DNA from: Effusibacillus pohliae DSM 22757
GTDB lineage: Bacteria > Bacillota > Bacilli > Tumebacillales > Effusibacillaceae
Direction: 5' to 3'
DNA: 64,000 nucleotides
Assembly (NCBI RefSeq): GCF_000376225.1
Contig: NZ_AQXL01000125.1
Location: 1 to 64,000 of the forward strand
The notes beneath the pieces were generated by a model that was not told where the DNA came from, made no database searches, and saw nothing but the letters and a program-made list of their open reading frames with translations. How positions within the stretch are numbered: position 1 is the stretch's first letter; every line of letters begins with the position of its first letter. Shown here one piece after another: positions 48,000-57,194 of this stretch. Made by a program: the position numbers and the translations under genes.

Positions 48000-48842
48000 A
48001 TGCTGCACATTGTGGTATGCGTCAAGCAGGTGCCGGACAGCCGGGAAATTCGCATCGATCCCAAAACCAACACGCTGATCCGCACCGGGGTGCCTGCGAT
48101 CGTCAATTTTTACGACCTGCACGGGTTGGAGGAAGCATTGGTGCTCAGGGAGAAATACGGCGGACGCGTGACGGTTGTCTGCATGGGGCCGCCGCCCGCG
48201 GAGAAAGCTTTGAAGCAGTGCATTTCGCTCGGTGCGGACGAGGCGGTGCTGGTGACCGACAGAGGATTCGCGGGTGCCGATACGCTGGCCACGTCGTACG
48301 TGTTGGCGGAAACGATCAAAAAAGTGGCGGACACCTGGGGGCCTGTCGACATTGTGTTTACCGGAAAACAGACGCTGGACGGCGATACGGGGCAGGTCGG
48401 TCCGGGCATCGCCTGCCGGCTGGATCTTGAACAATTGACGTATGTCGAAAAGGTGGTCGGCATCGATCTGGACACCCGGCGCATCACGGTGCACCGCCAC
48501 CTGGAAGACGGGGTGGAAGTGGTGCAAACCAAACTGCCGGTGCTGATGACCGCCCTGAAAGAACTGAATAAAGTCCGGCGCGCTTCGATGCCCGGCATGC
48601 TGCGGGCGGCGCAGTACAAACCGGTCATCTGGACGACCCAGGATTTTCCTAACCTCGACCGCAGCAAAATCGGCCTGAAAGGCTCCCCGACAATCGTCGC
48701 CAAATCGTGGGTGCCTGAGCAGCGCACGGTCGACACGGTGATGATCGAAGGTGACGACGCCCGCGTGAAAGCGGCCGCTTTCGTTGAGAAGCTGTGGCAG
48801 ACCGATCTCCCGGCGCGTTTTGGCTGGGGACAGCAAGCCTAA
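48000..48842 (+). CDS. fixA: Electron transfer flavoprotein beta subunit, FixA type
   Basis: 280 aa. HIVVCVKQVPDSREIRIDP, NFYDLHGLEEALVLREKYGG, GADEAVLVTDRGFAGADTLAT and FTGKQTLDGDTGQVGPGIA are EtfB/FixA signatures. The gene set fixABCX marks an electron-bifurcating ETF that couples NADH oxidation to ferredoxin (or flavodoxin) and quinone reduction. AGAGGAGG precedes ATG 48000. Confidence 0.93.
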   Translation: MLHIVVCVKQVPDSREIRIDPKTNTLIRTGVPAIVNFYDLHGLEEALVLREKYGGRVTVVCMGPPPAEKALKQCISLGADEAVLVTDRGFAGADTLATSYVLAETIKKVADTWGPVDIVFTGKQTLDGDTGQVGPGIACRLDLEQLTYVEKVVGIDLDTRRITVHRHLEDGVEVVQTKLPVLMTALKELNKVRRASMPGMLRAAQYKPVIWTTQDFPNLDRSKIGLKGSPTIVAKSWVPEQRTVDTVMIEGDDARVKAAAFVEKLWQTDLPARFGWGQQA

Positions 48843-48909
48843 GGGGAAACTCCGCTAAAAGCGTCCGTATCCGTCTGGACGCCGCAGAATGGATCATCGA
48901 ATAGGGACA

Positions 48910-48947
48910 CCCGTGAAGCGCATCCGCTTCCTTGCGGGCATCACGGG
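48910..48947 (+). other. Intercistronic hairpin between fixA and fixB
   Basis: CCCGTGA with TCACGGG outside and GAAGCG with CGCTTC inside. There is no T-run, so it may stabilise or process mRNA. Confidence 0.45.
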
Positions 48948-48980
48948 ATCAAACATCCTGGTTTAAGGGGGAGGAAATCG

Positions 48981-50087
48981 ATGGCGGAAGAAACGAAACA
49001 GCGGACGGCCGACGATATGCCCGATTGGTCGGCATACCGCGGCGTACTGGTCTATATCGAGCATCGGGACGGCAAAGCGAAGAGCGTCGGCTGGCAACTG
49101 TTGGGGCAAGGCAAAAAGCTGGCAGACAAACTGGAAGTCGATCTGATGGCGTTGGTGATCGGCCATGATGTGCAACATCTGGCGGAAGAGGCGATCGCCT
49201 ATGGCGCCGACCGCGTGTACCTGTGCGATGCGCCGGAATTGAGGTATTACCGGACTTATCCTTACTCGCGTGCATCGATGAAAGTGATCCAGGAGGTGAA
49301 GCCGGAGATCGTGCTGTTCGGAGCGACCGCCACCGGCCGCGACCTGGCGGGAGCGATTGCCACCCACTTGCCGACCGGTCTGACGGCCGACACGACGGAG
49401 TTGGATGTGGAGCCGCATCCGAGCCGATTGCTGCTCGCCTCCCGGCCCGCTTTTTCGGAAAAAATGATGGCGACGATCCTCTGCAAGCAATACCGGCCGC
49501 AGATGGCGACCGCCCGGGCCGGCGTGTTCGAGGCGCTGCCGAGGGATCCCTCGCGCAAAGGCGAGATCATCCGCGTCGATTTTTCCATTCGAGAGGAGGA
49601 AATCGCCGCTAAAGTGCTCGATTTCATCCAGGATCAATCGAAAGTCAACATCGAGGAAGCGGAGATTATCGTATCCGGCGGCCGGGGCTTAGGCGGACCG
49701 GAACCGTTCAAAATGCTGAAGGAACTGGCTGACGAATTGGGCGGCGTCGTCGGCGCATCGCGCGCTGCGGTTGACGCCGGGTGGATCAAGCATGAGCACC
49801 AAGTTGGACAAACCGGATATACGGTTCGGCCGAAATTGTATTTTGCGATTGGCATCTCCGGTGCGGTGCAACATCTCGTCGGCATGCAGAATTCCGGCGT
49901 GATCGTGGCGATTAACCGTGATCCGAACGCCCCGATTTTTAAGGTGGCGCACTATGGGATCGTGGGAGACTTGTTCCAGATCGTGCCGGCGATTACCGAA
50001 GAGGTCCGGCGGCGGAAGAGCGCCTCATTTCTGACCGATGCAGCCAACCGTTCGCAAGCGGCCGAGGAAGGAGGAGTGCGGGTATGA
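48981..50087 (+). CDS. fixB: Electron transfer flavoprotein alpha subunit, FixB type
   Basis: 368 aa. N-terminal nucleotide-binding-like region ([20 protein letters not shown]) and the C-terminal FAD domain with [53 protein letters not shown] and [20 protein letters not shown]. Typical for EtfA. It overlaps fixC by four bases (ATGA) at its end. Confidence 0.93.
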   Translation: MAEETKQRTADDMPDWSAYRGVLVYIEHRDGKAKSVGWQLLGQGKKLADKLEVDLMALVIGHDVQHLAEEAIAYGADRVYLCDAPELRYYRTYPYSRASMKVIQEVKPEIVLFGATATGRDLAGAIATHLPTGLTADTTELDVEPHPSRLLLASRPAFSEKMMATILCKQYRPQMATARAGVFEALPRDPSRKGEIIRVDFSIREEEIAAKVLDFIQDQSKVNIEEAEIIVSGGRGLGGPEPFKMLKELADELGGVVGASRAAVDAGWIKHEHQVGQTGYTVRPKLYFAIGISGAVQHLVGMQNSGVIVAINRDPNAPIFKVAHYGIVGDLFQIVPAITEEVRRRKSASFLTDAANRSQAAEEGGVRV

Positions 50088-51388
50088 CGAACAAATTTGA
50101 CGCGGTTGTCGTCGGAGCGGGTCCGGCCGGAACGGCGGCAGCGCTGACGATGGCGAGAGCCGGGCTGTCCGTGGTGTTGCTGGAACGGGGGGAATTTCCG
50201 GGAGCGAAAAACGTATTCGGCGGCGTGTTATACCGGAAACAGTTGGAGGACATCATCCCCGAGTTTTGGACGGAAGCACCGCTCGAGCGGCACATTGTCG
50301 AACAACGGCTGTGGATTCTCGGACCGGAGTCGGTGGTTACGTTCGGTCATCGCAACGAAGCGTTCAAGGAGCCGTACAACTGCTGGACCGGCATGCGGGT
50401 GAAGTTCGATCAGTGGTTCGCCTCCAAGGCGGAACAGGCGGGTGCGATTCCGGTGTATGAAACCGTTGCCACCGATTTGATCCGGGAAGGCGACAGGGTG
50501 ATCGGTGTCCGCACCGACCGCGACCAGGGCGATCTGTACGCGGATGTGGTGGTGATTGCGGACGGTGTCAATTCGCTGCTCGGAAAATCGCTTGGCATCC
50601 ACAAGGAATGGTTGCCGCACGAAGTGTCGTTGGCAGTAAAGGAGCAAATTTTCCTGCCGAAAGAGAAAATCATGGACCGCTTCAACCTGGAAGGGGACGA
50701 AGGGGTGACGATCGAGTTTGTCGGGGAGACATCGCGCGGCATGACCGGCCTCGGGTTCCTGTATACAAATAAGGAATCGCTTTCGCTCGGGATCGGAGTG
50801 ATGGTGTCCGACCTGAAAAAACACAAGATCAAGCCGTACGAGTTGCTGGAAGGCGTCAAGCAGCACCCGATGATCCGCAAGCTGATTCAGGGCGGAGAGA
50901 CAAAAGAATACGCAGGGCACCTGATTCCGGAAGGCGGGTTGAAATCGGTGCCGCCCCTCTCGGGCAACGGCTGGGTGATCTGCGGCGACGCGGCGCAGTT
51001 GGTGAATTTTGTGCACCGGGAAGGCACCAACCTGGCGATGACGTCCGGCCGGTTTGCCGGGGAAGCGATCATCGAGGCGAAAAAACGGGGCGACTACTCG
51101 CGGCAAACCCTAAGCCTGTACGACGCGAAGGTGAAAGAGTCGTTCATTCACAAGGACCTCAAGAAATACCAGGGTCTGCATGCTCTGTTGAACGAAATCG
51201 ATCCGAAAGTCCTGTTCGAGAACCTGCCCCGTGCTGTGAACGACGCGGCCTACGAGATGCTGCTGGTAAACGGCGTGTCGAAAGCGGAAAAGCAGCGCTA
51301 TGCGATCAAGCGCCTGAAGGAAGCGACAGGCGGCACCTGGGATCTGCTGAAACTCGGCTACAAGGGATGGAGGGCGATTAACGGATGA
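50084..51388 (+). CDS. fixC: FAD-dependent ETF:quinone oxidoreductase-like FixC
   Basis: 434 aa. FAD motif [20 protein letters not shown] at the N-terminus and the second FAD segment [20 protein letters not shown] near residue 310, both typical of FixC/ETF-QO. It carries the third flavin site of the bifurcating complex and passes electrons to quinone. Short overlaps with fixB and fixX indicate one transcript. Confidence 0.93.
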   Translation: MTNKFDAVVVGAGPAGTAAALTMARAGLSVVLLERGEFPGAKNVFGGVLYRKQLEDIIPEFWTEAPLERHIVEQRLWILGPESVVTFGHRNEAFKEPYNCWTGMRVKFDQWFASKAEQAGAIPVYETVATDLIREGDRVIGVRTDRDQGDLYADVVVIADGVNSLLGKSLGIHKEWLPHEVSLAVKEQIFLPKEKIMDRFNLEGDEGVTIEFVGETSRGMTGLGFLYTNKESLSLGIGVMVSDLKKHKIKPYELLEGVKQHPMIRKLIQGGETKEYAGHLIPEGGLKSVPPLSGNGWVICGDAAQLVNFVHREGTNLAMTSGRFAGEAIIEAKKRGDYSRQTLSLYDAKVKESFIHKDLKKYQGLHALLNEIDPKVLFENLPRAVNDAAYEMLLVNGVSKAEKQRYAIKRLKEATGGTWDLLKLGYKGWRAING

Positions 51389-51663
51389 GCGCCACGATTG
51401 AAGAGAAGCTGTTTACCATCCGCTACAAGGTCGATGAGAAGTCGCACCTGATCATCAAGGATCAGGAAGTGTGCCTGAATTGCCCGACCAAGGAATGCAC
51501 CCATTTTTGCCCGGCGGATGTGTACGCATGGGAAGGAACGTACACATCGGTCGCGTTTGAAAACTGCATCGAATGCGGGACGTGCCGGCTCGGCTGTCCC
51601 ACCTACAATATTGAATGGGTGTATCCGAAAGGCGGATATGGAATCACGTACAAGTTTGGGTAA
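51385..51663 (+). CDS. fixX: Ferredoxin-like FixX
   Basis: 92 aa. Cysteines in VCLNCPTKECTHFCPADVY and NCIECGTCRLGCPTYN form the [4Fe-4S] site(s) of FixX. It transfers electrons between FixC and the quinone pool. ATG 51385 overlaps the fixC stop. A terminator follows. Confidence 0.93.
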   Translation: MSATIEEKLFTIRYKVDEKSHLIIKDQEVCLNCPTKECTHFCPADVYAWEGTYTSVAFENCIECGTCRLGCPTYNIEWVYPKGGYGITYKFG

Positions 51664-51670
51664 ACGATCC

Positions 51671-51702
51671 ACTCCCCTGCGAACCGCTCGCAGGGGAGTT
51701 TT
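51671..51702 (+). terminator. Terminator of fixABCX
   Basis: ACTCCCCTGCG and CGCAGGGGAGT, 11-bp stem, then TTTT. Confidence 0.88.
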
Positions 51703-52361
51703 CGCGAATCAGACAGTTTGAAGCTTCTGGCTATGTGTGAAGCGTTGGCACACGCGAACATATGTGCGATATTTCTCGGCGGCAGACTGGAACTAAAACC
51801 GTTCCCCTCCCACCACCCATCAGCGGATCAGCCACCGGTTGGAGCGTACGCTATCGGACTCTTGCGAACAGGAGTATATTATTATGGATACGCCTGTCGA
51901 CGTGATCCTGTCAGATACGGAGACCCGGCAGCCTGACATTCTGATGGTTCACAGAAGCCGGGAATCGGGCGGAAGATACCGTGCAATCGGAGCGCATTCC
52001 CTGTGTGTCGTTTGTGGTAAAAGAGGGGTTGAAGGTTGTGTAATGGGCTGTGCATTCCACCCCCACTGCCAAGAGCGTATGGAGATCTGCAAGGTGGAAA
52101 CCGGATCGGCAGGTAAAAGGTGATGATGCATGTGCGGCGGTCGGCGCGGCGGTATTTGTCGCGGTTCCGTTCGCGGTGATGCTTGGCGGATTCACGGTGG
52201 CCGGGTTCTTTTTCCGGAGACAGGCACATGGGAGCGTGGTGACTCCCCGGCACAGCGGGTGAAAATCTGGCGAACCGTGTCGAAAATTCGGTTTTTTCGG
52301 TGGTTCCGCAGCGAATCTTGTGCTAGAGTAGAGGTAGCATGCTAGACTTTGAGGTGATTCT
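51703..52361. other. 659-bp region with coding debris
   Basis: No intact gene is supported. Apart from the Uma2 fragment at 51891, a stretch at about 52128-52262 can encode a hydrophobic helix (GAAVFVAVPFAVMLGGFTVA) without start codon. It appears to be a decaying spacer. Confidence 0.5.
51891..51965 (+). pseudogene. Fragment of an Uma2 family gene
   Basis: Encodes MDTPVDVILSDTETRQPDIL followed by MVHRSRE, aligning with the APFDVRLF...VQPDLVIV part of Uma2 proteins (compare the intact gene at 15010). Both flanks of the fold are missing. Confidence 0.55.
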
Positions 52362-53258
52362 GTGAAGGCGAGGCACTACCTGCTGCTGGCCGCGATTGCG
52401 ATCGTGACCGCCGGATGCCAACCGTTGAACGCGTCTATGCCGAATTTTTGGAAGCAGACGGCGGCACAGCAACCGGCTGCGAAAGCAACATTTCAGGACG
52501 TGATCGATCATACGCAGGCAAATCCGCTGAAAGGCAAGGTCTTGGCCGAAATGAACGGCCCGTTTGATCCCGGTTTGCCGCGTTACGCGTTTGTGACAAC
52601 GGACGGGAGACCGGTTTTTGTCTATCAGGAGACGGACGGGACGGTACGGCTGGCGGTCGAGGCGAAAGACGGAACGGTCAAGCGGGACGTCTTCCCCGGA
52701 TACAAGCTGCAGAAGGCGCTTCTCAACGGCAAGATTCTCTACATTGCTGGGAAGGACAAACTGGCTGTAAAATATAACGTAGACAGTTTCAATTACTCGG
52801 AAGTGGACAAGTCGGAGATGGACCAGCTTCGCGGCGAGCTGGATATTTACAAGCTGCCCGGCAAGGAGAAAGCCATACATATGAACGAAGGGTTTATCTA
52901 CACGCAGGAAGGGTTCATTTTTGACGTGAAGAACCACGAATATTTGCGGAGCGGCACTCAAAAGCAGAAGTTCTACGAGTATGCGGATGTCGGTTACGGC
53001 AGTTATCTGTTCGAAATCCAGCCGCGGCTTGACCAGGCGGTCAACCTGAAAGCGGTCAGGGCAAAAGGGGACAAGACGGCAAAAGGCGGCTCGTACCCGA
53101 TTTTTCTGGATCTGCCATCTGGCTACAACGTGAAATACCTGGATCATGCGATGGGCGATGACGGACAGCTGTTTCTGTTTGCCATGGGAGCCCAGGAAAA
53201 CAACAAGCTGGTGATCAAGCTGTTCGAGATCCCGCTCGGCGATTTCCAAGAACCATAA
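52362..53258 (+). CDS. Hypothetical lipoprotein, 298 aa
   Basis: Signal peptide with lipobox VTAGC (about residue 18), then a largely beta-strand extracytoplasmic domain with no recognised family. Possibly a propeller-like fold. Motif-like parts are RYAFVTTDGRPVFVYQETDG and GSYPIFLDLPSGYNVKYLDH. GTG 52362 after GAGGTGA. Shares a bidirectional terminator with the cold-shock gene. Confidence 0.72.
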   Translation: MKARHYLLLAAIAIVTAGCQPLNASMPNFWKQTAAQQPAAKATFQDVIDHTQANPLKGKVLAEMNGPFDPGLPRYAFVTTDGRPVFVYQETDGTVRLAVEAKDGTVKRDVFPGYKLQKALLNGKILYIAGKDKLAVKYNVDSFNYSEVDKSEMDQLRGELDIYKLPGKEKAIHMNEGFIYTQEGFIFDVKNHEYLRSGTQKQKFYEYADVGYGSYLFEIQPRLDQAVNLKAVRAKGDKTAKGGSYPIFLDLPSGYNVKYLDHAMGDDGQLFLFAMGAQENNKLVIKLFEIPLGDFQEP

Positions 53259-53271
53259 AAAAAATACAAAA

Positions 53272-53310
53272 CCCCGTCCGGGAAAACGCGGTATCGGACG
53301 GGGACTTATT
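53272..53310. terminator. Bidirectional terminator
   Basis: CCCCGTCCG with CGGACGGGG. A minus-strand TTTTGTATTTTTTTT serves the cold-shock gene; the plus strand has ACTTATTGTTTTATT. Confidence 0.85.
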
Positions 53311-53316
53311 GTTTTA

Positions 53317-53517
53317 TTAGGGAAGTTTCACCACGTTTGCAGCCTGCGGCCCGCGCGCGCCCTCCACAATATCAAACTCCACATGTTGGCCCTCTTCAAG
53401 GGTCTTGAAGCCTTCAGCCTGAATGGCGGAGTAGTGGACGAACACGTCGTCACCGTCTTCGCGCTGGATGAAGCCATACCCTTTTTCTGCGCTAAACCAT
53501 TTGACAATTCCTTGCAT
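53317..53517 (-). CDS. Cold-shock protein (CspA/CspB type)
   Basis: 66 aa. The RNP-1 motif KGYGFIQ and RNP-2 VFVHYSAI of the cold-shock domain are intact. It acts as an RNA chaperone. The 5' leader of about 60 nt and TTGATT/TAGACT promoter support independent expression. Confidence 0.93.
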   Translation of the reverse strand: MQGIVKWFSAEKGYGFIQREDGDDVFVHYSAIQAEGFKTLEEGQHVEFDIVEGARGPQAANVVKLP

Positions 53518-53585
53518 GTTACAAAATACCTCCCAAAGCTTCTTAAGACCCTTGAAAACGGACCTTTTCCAAAGGTCTTGCCTTG

Positions 53586-53614
53586 AGTCTAGCAGAAAAA
53601 ATCGGGAAAATCAA
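53586..53614 (-). promoter_or_regulatory. Promoter of the cold-shock gene
   Basis: Minus strand TTGATT (53609-53614), 17-bp spacer, TAGACT (53586-53591). Confidence 0.65.
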
Positions 53615-53660
53615 ACAAATTTTTTGGCAAATTTTTTGGCCATAATCTGGTGAAAGGCAG

Positions 53661-53700
53661 TTGTCAAACAAGCTCCAATTGGAGTACTCTAATTAGAGTA
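53661..53700 (+). promoter_or_regulatory. Tandem palindromic operators before the DHA2 transporter
   Basis: CTCCAATTGGAG (53673-53684) and CTCTAATTAGAG (53687-53698, extended to TACTCTAATTAGAGTA) share the motif CTCYAATTRGAG. TTGTCA at 53661 is a possible -35, so the palindromes cover the core promoter. Likely site for the PadR regulator. Confidence 0.6.
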
Positions 53701-53741
53701 ATTGATCATTTTTTGTCCAACCAGACTTGGAGGCGGATTGT

Positions 53742-55271
53742 ATGAAGCAAGTGCGTGTTAAATGGACGGTGGCGGCCATCATGTTAGCGTTGCTGCTGGC
53801 TTCGCTCGATCAGACGATCGTTTCGACCGCGATGCCCACGATCGTCGCCGAATTGAAGGGTATGGACATCTACTCATGGGTTTTCACGGCGTACATGCTG
53901 ACAGCCACTACGGTGATGCCGATTGTCGGAAAGCTTTCCGACTTGTATGGCAGGAAGCGGTTCTTTTTGCTCGGACTGGCGGTTTTTATGGCCGGTTCGG
54001 CGCTGTGCGGAACGGCCGACACAATGATGCAACTGGTCATCTACCGCGGCTTGCAGGGACTCGGCGGCGGTGCGCTGATGCCGATTGCGTTCACGATCTT
54101 TTTTGAAGTTTTCCCGCCGGAACAACGGGGGAAAATGCAGGGGCTGTTGGGCTCGGTATTCGGCCTGTCATCCGTCTTCGGGCCGACGATCGGTGCCTAT
54201 ATTACCGAATACGTATCGTGGAACTGGATTTTTTACATCAACTTGCCGCTTGGTATTTTGTCGTTTGTGATCCTGCTCTTCTCGCTGGTGGAAACAAAGG
54301 CGGCGGGAGCCAGGCCGAAAATCGATTTCCTCGGGGCGGCTGCCATGGCTGTTTCGATCGTCACGCTGCTGCTTGCGCTGGTGTTTGGCGGCAAAGAGTA
54401 TGCCTGGTCGTCCTGGCAAGTGCTCGGACTGTTTGGCACGTCGACCCTGTTTTTGATCCTGTTTTTGCTGATCGAGAAACGGGCCGAAGAACCGATGCTG
54501 CCGCTTGCACTGTTCCGAAAGCGGGTCATTGCGGTAATGAGCGCCGTCGTATTTATACAGGGGATCGCGATGATGGGAAGCGCGTCTTACATTCCGCTGT
54601 TCGTTCAGGGAGTGCTTGGCGGAACCGCTACCAACGCGGGCAACATCCTTACGCCGATGATGTTGGCGGTGGTGGCCGGCTCAATGACCGGCGGCTTTAT
54701 GATGCGCAAATTCAGTTACCGGACGATTACGGTCGCGGCGATGGCGGTGATGGCGCTCGGTGCGTTCCTGCTGTCCCGGCTTGACGTTAACGCGACCCAA
54801 ATGCAAGTGACTCTATGCATGATTCTGCTTGGGCTGGGGGTAGGTCCGTTGATGCCCGCTTCGACAACTGCTGTGCAGGGAGCTGTCGATATGAAGCAAC
54901 GCGGCGTTGCCACCTCGAGTGTCGCGTTTTTCCGCTCGATCGGCGGCACGGTCGGTGTGGCGGTGATGGGCACGATCGTGACCCATCATATGACCAACCA
55001 ACTGGCCGATAAACTCGGCCGTTCGCCTATGGCCGGCACATTCCTGCAGAATCCCCAGGCGCTCTTGCAGCCTGAACTGCGGGCGAAGATTCCGCCTGCC
55101 ATTTTGACCGTGCTACAAGGTACACTGGCGGAAGCGATCTCCTATGTGTTCCTGTTTGCTTTGGCTGCGGCGGTGGTCGGGCTTGTGACCGCATGTTTCA
55201 TGGGGAAATCGAAGCTGGAAATCGGCGAGCGGGGAATGCCGCGGCAGCCGGTGACCGAGGGCAACCTGTAA
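53742..55271 (+). CDS. DHA2-family MFS multidrug exporter
   Basis: 509 aa with 14 helices. LDQTIVSTAMPTIVAELKGM, WVFTAYMLTATTVMPIVGKL, GLQGLGGGALMPIAFTIFFE and YITEYVSWNWIFYINLPLGI are EmrB/QacA signatures. It probably exports toxic compounds by proton antiport. TTGGAGGCGG precedes ATG 53742. It is followed by the PadR regulator 12 bp later in one operon. Confidence 0.92.
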   Translation: MKQVRVKWTVAAIMLALLLASLDQTIVSTAMPTIVAELKGMDIYSWVFTAYMLTATTVMPIVGKLSDLYGRKRFFLLGLAVFMAGSALCGTADTMMQLVIYRGLQGLGGGALMPIAFTIFFEVFPPEQRGKMQGLLGSVFGLSSVFGPTIGAYITEYVSWNWIFYINLPLGILSFVILLFSLVETKAAGARPKIDFLGAAAMAVSIVTLLLALVFGGKEYAWSSWQVLGLFGTSTLFLILFLLIEKRAEEPMLPLALFRKRVIAVMSAVVFIQGIAMMGSASYIPLFVQGVLGGTATNAGNILTPMMLAVVAGSMTGGFMMRKFSYRTITVAAMAVMALGAFLLSRLDVNATQMQVTLCMILLGLGVGPLMPASTTAVQGAVDMKQRGVATSSVAFFRSIGGTVGVAVMGTIVTHHMTNQLADKLGRSPMAGTFLQNPQALLQPELRAKIPPAILTVLQGTLAEAISYVFLFALAAAVVGLVTACFMGKSKLEIGERGMPRQPVTEGNL

Positions 55272-55283
55272 GGCGGCGGTCGG

Positions 55284-55817
55284 ATGGAACTGCGGCTGTT
55301 GATTTTGGGGCTCCTGTACGAACAGGACCTGCATCCGTATGAAGTGCTGCAGATTTTGAAGCAGCGTCAGGTGCATGAGTATATCAAGGTCAATTACGGC
55401 ACTCTGTACTACGCTTTTGACCAGATGGAGAAAAAAGGCTGGATCGAGGTCAAGCAGGTGATCCAGGAAGATCGGCGTCCGGAAAAGCGGATCTATCGCA
55501 TTACCCCGGACGGGCGCAAGCAATTGAAAAAATTGCTGCATCAGGCGTTTCGTAACAAGGCCCGCATGTACCATCCCCTGTACCCGGCGCTGATGAACGG
55601 CCATCTGGCGGACGCAGAACAGGTGGAGGATGCCATCCGCGATCGGCTGGCGGCCGCCCGGGAGCAGGTGAAATTTTTGCGCTGGCTGTATGAAGTGAAA
55701 GCTCCCGATCACCCGTTTTCCGTTGTGATGCTCGTCAAAAACGCGCTGATGCACTGCGAAACGGAAATGAAGTGGCTGGAAGAGTTTCTCTCCGGCGTGC
55801 AAGCCGGAAGGCTGTAA
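55284..55817 (+). CDS. PadR-family transcriptional regulator
   Basis: 177 aa. N-terminal winged helix ILGLLYEQDLHPYEVLQILK and GTLYYAFDQMEKKGWIEVKQ with ITPDGRKQLKKLL, then the helical dimerisation domain. PadR proteins repress and are released by the compounds exported. It probably binds the tandem palindromes upstream of the transporter. Confidence 0.88.
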   Translation: MELRLLILGLLYEQDLHPYEVLQILKQRQVHEYIKVNYGTLYYAFDQMEKKGWIEVKQVIQEDRRPEKRIYRITPDGRKQLKKLLHQAFRNKARMYHPLYPALMNGHLADAEQVEDAIRDRLAAAREQVKFLRWLYEVKAPDHPFSVVMLVKNALMHCETEMKWLEEFLSGVQAGRL

Positions 55818-55949
55818 CCAGATGTTTTCCGGAAACGAAAAAACACGGTCCCGTTGGTAGTCCGGATGCACCGCCAAGCGCTGTCGTATTCTTTCCCCTC
55901 ACGGGCCGCACGCCGGTAACAACGATGTGACGATCTCTGCAACAGGCTG

Positions 55950-55985
55950 GAACACCGGCAACTAACTGGGCCGGTGTTCTTTGTT
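55950..55985 (+). terminator. Terminator after padR
   Basis: GAACACCGGC and GCCGGTGTTC, then TTTGTTG. It overlaps the last codons of the convergent gene. Confidence 0.6.
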
Positions 55986-56216
55986 GAGCGGTTGGATGCC
56001 GAGCGTGTCGGAAGCGAAGTTGTTTTGCATAAACCATTCCTCGATGTCGAATTCGTCGCCGTTTGCTTCAAAATACAGTCCGTCTTCATCCGCTTTCGCG
56101 ATGATGCCGGTTCCGACGTTGTTGACCGTCACTTCGGCCGGCAGCGTCTCCGGACGCGATTCGTATTCGTCCCAGATTTTCTGGCAAAACGCGTCTACCG
56201 ATTGCTGAATGTTCAA
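55962..56216 (-). CDS. Hypothetical acidic protein, 84 aa
   Basis: Short acidic protein (NIQQSVDAFCQKIWDEYESR, then EVTVNNVGTGIIAKADEDGL) of unrecognised family. TTG 56216 follows the strong GAAGGAGGG; an upstream ATG (56249) is not supported. It is convergent with padR. Confidence 0.6.
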   Translation of the reverse strand: MNIQQSVDAFCQKIWDEYESRPETLPAEVTVNNVGTGIIAKADEDGLYFEANGDEFDIEEWFMQNNFASDTLGIQPLNKEHRPS

Positions 56217-56388
56217 TCCAAGCCCTCCTTCATATAATGATATCTCCATTGTGCGCGATTTGGCTGGCTGCTATCCGGTGGCGGGCCGGCCGTGCGGCGT
56301 GCACTCCGCCGGAAGCGGCGGCTGTTTCCGGGAGGACCGATTCTAGTAGGCCGGTATCATGTTTTACAAAAAAACTTGCAAAAAGCTA

Positions 56389-56417
56389 TTGAAACCGCCT
56401 GTGATCTGTGATAATTT
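56389..56417 (+). promoter_or_regulatory. speD promoter
   Basis: TTGAAA (56389), 17-bp spacer, TAATTT (56412). Confidence 0.65.
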
Positions 56418-56424
56418 ATTCTTC

Positions 56425-56581
56425 GTTGAAAATATGTTGGATCAACATTTGGATTAGGAACCAGGATTCACTTAAAGGGTTAGGACATCTCCGGACTAAC
56501 TTTCCCCCGTGGTGAATGACGTAGGTCCTAGCGAAAAATCTAAGTACTATCATTTTTCGTTTAGGAAGGGGGCCGAAGCTC
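56425..56581 (+). promoter_or_regulatory. Structured leader of speD, class unknown
   Basis: ATTCAC (56466-56471) pairs with GTGAAT (56512-56517); inside, GTTAG (56479-56483) pairs with CTAAC (56496-56500). TAGGAC (56481-56486) can pair with GTCCTA (56525-56530). A further CGAAAAAT/ATTTTTCG hairpin (56532-56559) lies before the Shine-Dalgarno TTAGGAAGGGGG. The TCCTA can alternatively pair with the TAGGA in that Shine-Dalgarno (56562-56566). The consensus of known SAM riboswitches is not present. Confidence 0.5.
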
Positions 56582-56959
56582 ATGACCCAGGAGTACTCAA
56601 CTTTCGGGAGACATGTTGCTGTCGACACGTGGGGTGCTGACTTTAACATGCTCAATGACGCCAAATTTTTGGAAGATGTGATGGTACAAGCTGCGCACAA
56701 GTGCGGCGCCACGGTATTGTCCGTGCAGGCCAAACAGTTTGAGCCGCAGGGAGCGACTGTGCTCGTGTTGCTTTCGGAGAGCCACATCTCGATTCACACG
56801 TATCCGGAAAAGGGCTTTGCAGCACTCGACTGTTACACGTGCGGCGAAACGGTGGATCCGCAGGTCGCTATCGACCATATCATCTCGGTACTCAAGCCCG
56901 AGAAAACCTATCCCAAAATGTTGAAACGCGGCGAAGGGCCGATTGAAGTTGTCAAATAA
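56582..56959 (+). CDS. speD: S-adenosylmethionine decarboxylase proenzyme
   Basis: 125 aa, the bacterial/archaeal class 1B type. The self-cleavage site that forms the pyruvoyl group is in LSESHISIHTYPEKGFAALD (before the Ser of ESH), and CYTCG with the proton-donor Cys follows. It supplies decarboxylated SAM for spermidine synthesis. The speE partner is not in the window. ATG 56582 after AGGAAGGGGG. Confidence 0.93.
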   Translation: MTQEYSTFGRHVAVDTWGADFNMLNDAKFLEDVMVQAAHKCGATVLSVQAKQFEPQGATVLVLLSESHISIHTYPEKGFAALDCYTCGETVDPQVAIDHIISVLKPEKTYPKMLKRGEGPIEVVK

Positions 56960-56960
56960 T

Positions 56961-56983
56961 GCCTGCTTACGCAGGCTTTTTCT
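56961..56983. terminator. Terminator of speD
   Basis: GCCTGC, TTAC, GCAGGC, then TTTTTCT. Confidence 0.85.
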
Positions 56984-57194
56984 ATTCTCCACTGGCGAAG
57001 TTTTCGAATGTGTCAAATTGCTCGAGTTCCATCCGTCCCATGTCATGCAACGCATTTTCGCCGGTGGATGCGTGCAGCTCCGGCTGGACAAAACGCGGTT
57101 CGTCCGAGCCAGCCGGGCTTCCGGTTTGCAATTGGCGGATCTGATGCTTGAGCGTCTCGATCTCCTGTTCCATCTTGCGGATTTGTTTCTCCAT
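56982..57194 (-). CDS. Small coiled-coil protein, 70 aa
   Basis: MEKQIRKMEQEIETLKHQIR forms an N-terminal coiled coil, then an acidic, disordered tail. Family not recognised. ATG 57194 follows GGAGGGA. Its end touches the speD terminator. Confidence 0.6.
   Translation of the reverse strand: MEKQIRKMEQEIETLKHQIRQLQTGSPAGSDEPRFVQPELHASTGENALHDMGRMELEQFDTFENFASGE

Noticed and set aside
48910-48947. Terminator between fixA and fixB
   Set aside because: The stem has no T-run and the genes form a conserved operon.
56425-56581. SAM-I or SMK riboswitch before speD
   Set aside because: The core consensus of these classes is absent; only the existence of local pairing is supported.
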